Below are positions 58,530 through 64,000 of a stretch of DNA of 64,000 nt, one piece after another. How positions within the stretch are numbered: position 1 is the first letter of the stretch; the number at the start of each line of letters is the position of its first letter. The DNA comes from Congeria kusceri (lineage: Eukaryota > Mollusca > Bivalvia > Myida > Dreissenidae). The stretch lies in the NCBI GenBank assembly GCA_027627225.1, contig CM051026.1, positions 879,501 to 943,500 of the forward strand, in the 5' to 3' direction. The notes under the pieces are model-generated. The model made no database searches. It was not told the DNA's origin and saw only the letters and a program-made list of their open reading frames with translations. Both the position numbers and the translations under genes were made by a program.

Positions 58530-59575
58530 CAAAACCGGTCGGTTGGGTGGGCGGGCGGTTGGGCGGCAGGCGGGCGTTGCGATGTTGTTAACAATTTGCG
58601 TTTAGTTTCATATTCTTGTCATACTTTTAAAAGTTCTTGGTCAATCTTCATGAAACTTTAAAGAAATGTTCCTTGGATGGTCCTCTACCAAACCTGTGCA
58701 AATGGTTCCGCTTCACTGCACAAGATGGCCACAGAGCTAAAAATATAATTATGTCTAAACGCCATTTTCTTCTAATCCAATGGCTAGATTTTCAAATAAT
58801 TTTACACAAATGTCCATTTAGTGTTTCCTTTACCAAACTTATTAAAGCGGTTCCACCTCACTGCACAAAATTGCCACTAGAGCTAAAAATCGAATTTGCG
58901 TTCAAGTTTCGTATTCCTGGCATATTTTCTAAAGTTCTTGGCCAAACTTCATGAAATTTTACAGAAATGTTCCTTGGATGGTCCTCTACCAAACCTCTGC
59001 AAATGGTTCCGCTTCACTGCACAAGATGGCCGCCAGAGCTAAAAATATAATTATGTCTAAACGCCATTTTCTTCTAAACCTATGGCTAGATTTTCAAATA
59101 ATTTTACACAAATGTCCATTTAGTGTTTCCTTTACCAAACTTATTAAAGTGGTTCCGCCTCACCTCACAAAATTGCCACTAGAGCTAAAAATCGAATTTG
59201 CGTTAAAGTTTCGTATTCCTGTCATATTTTCTAAAGTTCTTGGCCAAACTTCATGAAACTTTACAGAAATGTTCCTTGGATGGTCCTGTATCAAACTTGT
59301 GAAAATTGTTTTGCTTCACTGCACAAGATGGCTGCCAGAGCTAAAAATAGAATTATGTCTAAACGCCCTTTTCTTCTAAACCTATGGCCAGATTTTTCAA
59401 ATAATTTTACAAAAATTTTCATTTAGTAATCCTCTACCAAACTTATTCAAATGGTTCCACCTCACTGCACAAAATGGCCACTAGAGCTAAAAATCAAGTT
59501 TGCATTCAAGTTTTGTATCCCTGTCATATTTTCTAAAGTTCTTCATCAATCTTGATAAAACTTTACACTGTACCA
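58530..59575 (+). repeat. 302-bp dimeric tandem array, ~3.1 copies
   Basis: A GGGTGGGCGGGCGGTTGGGC tract at 58545-58570 leads into units starting AAAGTTCTTGG at 58630, 58931, 59233 and 59535. Each 302-bp unit is two related halves: GAAATGTTCCTTGGATGGTC, CTCTACCAAACC and TTCCGCTTCACTGCACAAGA; then ACAAATGTCCATTTAGTGTT, TCCTTTACCAAACTTATTAA and GTTCCACCTCACTGCACAAA. So a ~150-bp core doubled and then amplified. Frames at 58637-58954 and 58951-59256 are repeat shadows. Confidence 0.9.
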
Positions 59576-59777
59576 TACTTCTTCACCAACATAGACTTGT
59601 ACATGTAGCCCCATCGGCAAAATAAAAAATCCGGCTTCAATGCGATTTGCGCAATTTTCTCTCGTTAAATGATGTGACATCTAATGTTCATGTTTAAGAG
59701 CAATCATTTCATTGTTTTGCAATGATGTGCTTTTTCACAATTGACTTTCTTTTTATATTCGTACACAATAGGCACAG

Positions 59778-60427
59778 TGACTCTATAAATAGCACTTGTA
59801 TCTAAAACAATTCTCCCACAAGAGGGATGCTGTATACATATTGATAAGGCCATTGACTGGGCGCTTGCTCAACTGCAGGTCAGTGTAGGGTCAGACTTTC
59901 TCCCTGATGACTCTATAAATAGCACTTGTATCTAAAACAATTCTTCCACAAGAGGGATGCTGTATACATATTGATAAGGCCATTGACCGGGCGCTTGCTC
60001 AACTGCAGGTCAGTGTAGGGTCAGACTTTCTCCCTGATGACTCTATAAATAGCACTTGTATCTAAAACAATTCTCCCACAAGAGGGATGCTGTATACATA
60101 TTGATAAGGCCATTGACCGGGCGCTTGCTCAACTGCAGGTCAGTGTAGGGTCAGACTTTCTCCCTGATGACTCTATAAATAGCACTTGTATCTAAAACAA
60201 TTCTCCCACAAGAGGGATGCTGTATAGGTATTGATAAGGCCATTGACCGGGCGCTTGCTCAACTGCAGGTCAGTGTAGGGTCAGACTTTCTCCCTGATGA
60301 CTCTATAAATAGCACTTGTATCTAAAACAATTCTCCCACAAGAGGGATGCTGTATACGTATTGATAAGGCCATTGACCGGGCGCTTGCTCAACTGCAGGT
60401 CAGTGTAGGGTCAAACTTTCTCCCTGA
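59778..60427 (+). repeat. Tandem repeat, 130-bp unit, 5 near-identical copies
   Basis: Units start TGACTCTATAAATAGCACTT at 59778, 59908, 60038, 60168 and 60298. They continue CTCCCACAAGAGGGATGCTG, TATTGATAAGGCCATTGACC, GGGCGCTTGCTCAACTGCAG and GTCAGTGTAGGGTCAGACTT. Only a handful of single-base differences are visible across five units, so amplification is recent. Each unit holds a TATAAATAG word. Confidence 0.97.
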
Positions 60428-61064
60428 TATAAAATGCAAGTGTACAGTTGAATAGTAGAGAGACTTGAACAATAACGATGTCGCTATATTCTTTACAACT
60501 CAAGGAGGTTATATCTATATTTTAATATATTTTGGTGCGTCCATACTTCGAACAGAAATGTACTAGTAACGATAGAGATTTTGGTATTTCCAGTAACTAT
60601 TAAATTTGCTTTCCTGATTTAGCAACAAAATTACAACTATGGGCGTGAAAAAATGTGCTATAGGCCATCCATGGGGAGTCTGCCAACAGTTGATGCATGT
60701 TATATGCAATACTAACCTGACCTAATGTCAATGGTTACAAAATCGGTGTAATGATGTACAATAAGAACAAGTGCATATTGTGATGTTACGTTGTTAATAT
60801 CAGCATTAAATATAATATTTTCAAATTATTTATTTTATCACATTTGTATATTTTAAATTTTTTATTTCCTTAGGGTATTATACATATGGACTGTACAATA
60901 CAAATATTCAGAGATCCGGGTTCAAGTAATTTGTACATCAACAGTCAATGTGATTTTCGCTGACAGAAATGTTGGCAATTTTGTCTAATTAGCAAAATTT
61001 GCAAACTTTACAATGTCGCTAACTTAACCACTTACACAGCATTTTAAATATGTATTTGTTTATT
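60428..61064. other. Unassigned AT-rich DNA
   Basis: No gene, RNA or repeat was recognised. Confidence 0.5.
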
Positions 61065-61480
61065 GGGCACTAAAGTGTGTTTAAATTCCTTTGTCTGTCC
61101 TGATTGTTTTGGTTATTGGTCCATTTTATTCTTATCTTGATTGGTGTATATAATCACCATTTAAGAAATGACTACTGTTTTTTATAGGAATGTAAAACAA
61201 TTGTTAACATACAATCCCACAATCATAAATCCTTAAACACATCTTTGAATCAAAGTAATCAGTGTTGCTTTGACCCTTTCAGCCCAAAACAAAGCGAACA
61301 ACTTTGGGAGAAATAATACGTCTTAAAAACTTTATATGGTCCAACGGATTGTTATTGATATTGAAACAAAATGAGTAAACACAATATTTCAAATAGCTTG
61401 ACAAATGTGATACCCCTCCCCAGTGAATTCCTTTGTGCCAAATGGTCATGCCAAGCTAGATAAAAGAGTTGTAATACCTT
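61065..61480. repeat. Low-copy unit, copy 5 of 5 (with 5' extension)
   Basis: Best partner is 29190-29645: TTGGTTATTGGTCCATTTTA, TTCTTATCTTGATTGGTGTA, CACAATCATAAATCCTTAAA, CTTTATATGGTCCAACGG and CCCCTCCCCAGTGAATTCCT. It is the right-most of five such units. Confidence 0.7.
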
Positions 61481-61605
61481 CTGGATTGTTTTGTGAAATG
61501 TAAAATACGTACAAGTTATGAATAAATGCATTTGATAAAAAATTTACTGGTTTATAATTGGGTCAAGTTAATGTATTTTTTTTCTGCTTTCCAGATCAAA
61601 AACGA

Positions 61606-63019
61606 CTACTGACATCTTCCATTTAAGAACGTAAAAGTTCCGTCAAATTTCCGTCAAATTTTATAAAACGTGATTTTTTAAATTAAATTTGCTCCCCTGA
61701 GAAAAAAAAAAAATTATGTTAATATAATACAACAATAGAATCAAGAAAAATCAAAATAGACGATGTTATTTTAAACTGATGTGAAAAAATAAATAAAAAA
61801 TTTATAAACATTCATCGTCTTTTTGACGGACTGAACTCCCAGCTTCTTCACCAGTTCGGCCCATATAGGCATTTTTCGACTAATTCGAACTTTTATGTCC
61901 AACAAAGAGAATTTGTTGTTGGGGTATGTATTGCTTTTCATTAATTTTGCTTTGTAATTTCATTTTTTCAATTATTTTGCAAAATAAAGGATTTAGAATT
62001 ATGTAGATTATGAACAGTGAATGTCTGTCAAAAAAGCGACGTTCGCAAAAACGGTCCATCTACTCGGTTATTGTGTACGTATGTGGTGGGTGGGTAGTCT
62101 AACACAGTGTTGATCTAAGTTCTTTCTTGAGATACAGATGGTTTCTCAAGTTTTGAAGCCATAATCAGAAATTTTAAGTAAAAAAATGTGCGATCGTAAT
62201 TTCTGTCAATTTTTGTAATTGACGTTCGCACAGTCGTTGCCCAGTTTTACTTGTGACCGGTTTGACTTGACCCCTGAAAAGAAACTGCTATTAAATCCGT
62301 GCGTATCCGAATGCAAAAACATGGCAGACACGATGCACATTATTACGTGATGCAAATTATTTTGTGTAAGTATGTGTCTGTCAAACAATTTGAACGTTTG
62401 CAATTGTTGACGATGGCAACATTAAGTACTTATATATGTTTGTATACATTTTAAAGCAGAGAAAACATATTATAGTTGAGATATATGTAGTAAAATGACG
62501 AACACATTTTCGTCTGTTGCTACCAATGGCTCTTTATGCTCATTTTTTGACGGACATTTTTGTTGCATACGTCATATTTCGACAGACACAATTGTTGCTA
62601 TCGTCATTCTTTGACGCCTACTAATGCAACACCATTGAAGTTGAATAAATCAGCATCTGACATGTTCTATGCAGAGATAGTACTTCCTTTACATACAGTT
62701 TTCAATCTTTTGTTATTTTTGATAAATGTTGATTATTACAAAAATGGGAACGCTTAAATTTTTAACTTTTTAAAATTGGGAACATAAAAATATCCGTCAA
62801 ATATTCTGTCAAATTATGACATTAGCAACATAAAATTTAAAATGTGATTTAAATTTTAAAAAAGTCAGCTACAATTTTTATTTTCATGATTTTGTCTTAG
62901 TATAATAGCAATCTTATCCTCTATATTAAAAAAATGCATTTTTTTTATATAAACGAAAAAAATTCTTTGGGAGCTATTTTGACGGAAATTTTATGTTCTT
63001 AAATGGAAGATGCCTACTG
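61606..63019. mobile_element. 1.4-kb TIR element with CTACTG target duplication
   Basis: The left end is ACATCTTCCATTTAAGAACG plus TAAAAGTTCCGTCAAA, from 61612. The right end read in reverse is GCATCTTCCATTTAAGAACA plus TAAAATTTCCGTCAAA, to 63013. That gives a ~36-bp TIR with few mismatches, flanked by CTACTG at 61606-61611 and 63014-63019. The interior is studded with TGACGGA/TCCGTCA, CGACGTTCGCA and GACGGACATTTTTGTTGC motifs in both orientations. No frame above 65 codons, so non-autonomous. The superfamily is not assigned; a 6-bp duplication is unusual for common types and may be part of a longer imperfect one. Confidence 0.85.
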
Positions 63020-63081
63020 CTACTTTGTGAACATAAATCAATTTATTGTCACAAACGTATACATAAAATGTACTACTTAAG

Positions 63082-63160
63082 TCAAGGGTGTTGAAATATC
63101 GAAATTATTCACTTGTTCATGGACAAGTTCATTGCAAAAATCTACTTGTCCAACCTCTCC
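63082..63160 (+). mobile_element. Fragment of hAT-like CAGGGGTG MITE
   Basis: CAAGGGTGTTGAAATATCGA, then TTCACTTGTTCATGGACAAG and CTACTTGTCCAACC resemble the 47884-48161 element, with a degraded terminus. The far end is not identifiable. Confidence 0.45.
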
Positions 63161-64000
63161 AAATTATTCTGCAAGCTTCATATGTATCTTTTGTTATGTA
63201 AATATCCACACAAGTTTTACTGTATTGAAGTATTGCAAACTTATATAATTGTGTTCCTCGTCATTCTTTAACTAAGTTGTGCCTAATAAAAATTAATAAA
63301 TTGTGAGCAGAAAATTATATGTTTTATAGACAGCTCATTTTCGACAGTCGTTGAAAGTGATGTGACAAAGAGAGCAAAGACTTGCTTTTTCGTTTGTTTG
63401 ATTCTTCACACCCTTTTCCTACTTGTTTGCTATTTGATTTTATAAAAAACGATCCATTCTCAAAAATTACAGACACACTTTTAACTTGCTTAACGCTAGG
63501 ATGAGAAAATTAAATTACTTAAAAGTGTTTTAAAAGTAATCCTACCGTGTTCAAGGTCAGAAAAAACGAGCCTGCTGAACTTCATACAGTCATAACATAG
63601 GCTCGAACTATAGACGTGTCGGGGTGTTCCAAATGACTTAATGAGAATGCGGGTGACGGACCAGACCATGCTGGCCCAGTCCTGACGGTTCAGTAACTTA
63701 AACAGCCGCCATTATGATTGGTTTTAAATAAAGTGGTAATTGGTGATTATTGCATATGCTTTTTTTATGTTTTTATTGATTCGAATACTATTTGGCCCCA
63801 AGTCAGATATAACATTAACAAACAATGACTCATTTAAATTGGCTGTTATGGTCTGTCCTGTCCAGTAATTAAACCTTCTTGACTCGTCACAAATTTGCGG
63901 ATGCCTGAACAAAATATTAGAGTGTGCGATGATTTTGTTTGCACCATGGAAAGACTTGTTCATATTTATCGAGCTTTTATACATGTTCGATCATTCTGTT
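63161..64000. other. Unassigned DNA to window end
   Basis: No gene was recognised. A slightly GC-richer patch at 63590-63715 (GGGTGACGGACCAGACCATG, CTGGCCCAGTCCTGACGG) stands out but has no open frame or known repeat match by eye. The reverse 86-codon frame at 63724-63984 has no domain. Confidence 0.4.

Overview
The window looks like gene-poor intergenic or intronic DNA from a mollusc, most likely a bivalve clam. It is AT-rich and CpG-poor outside certain repeats, it has no open frame resembling a conserved protein, and it is packed with repeat types familiar from bivalves: tRNA-headed SINEs, arrays of ~145-165 bp tandem cores bounded by short GC-rich hairpin ends (pearl-like, possibly Helitron-derived), and many MITE-type elements with terminal inverted repeats (TIRs). 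Species-level placement is not possible by eye. The only protein-coding candidate I can support is one 167-bp internal exon at 54620-54786, with a decayed partner at 25381-25483.

Layout. 1-5.5 kb: a decayed ~157-bp core array, a SINE, and a 3.3-kb piggyBac-like element with TTAA target sites. 5.9-15 kb: a TIR element with a tRNA-like insert, two core arrays, a SINE, copy 1 of a 1.2-kb dispersed unit, and a third core array. 15.4-24 kb: second copy of a 0.6-kb unit, an 11-copy 44-bp minisatellite inside a 1.3-kb paralogous block, a core array, and a 653-bp TIR element. 24-32 kb: a CpG-containing stretch with CRE motifs, the decayed exon, and a mosaic of blocks that recur around 43-44, 50-51, 54-58 and 61 kb. 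33-41 kb: second copies of the 1.2-kb and 1.3-kb units, a 231-bp PIF/Harbinger-like MITE, and an 8-copy 51-bp minisatellite. 42-50 kb: a CCCTGTCACAC-type element, a 2.7-kb TIR element filled by 43 copies of a 39-bp repeat, a 278-bp hAT-like MITE, and ~19 copies of an 86-bp repeat. 51-60 kb: three pearl-like elements, the intact exon, a hairpin-ended element, a reverse SINE, a 302-bp dimeric array, and five near-identical 130-bp repeats. 61-64 kb: a 1.4-kb TIR element with a 6-bp target duplication.

There is no operon-like or gene-cluster logic here. The organising theme is repeated duplication of low-copy blocks (partners lie in similar order about 21-29 kb apart) overlaid by transposon insertion and minisatellite expansion. 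I found no convincing new protein-based system. The most informative features are the paired exon copies, a transposon insertion visible against its paralogous empty site, and a minisatellite that expanded in one paralogue but not the other. All similarities were judged by eye, without alignment software or databases.
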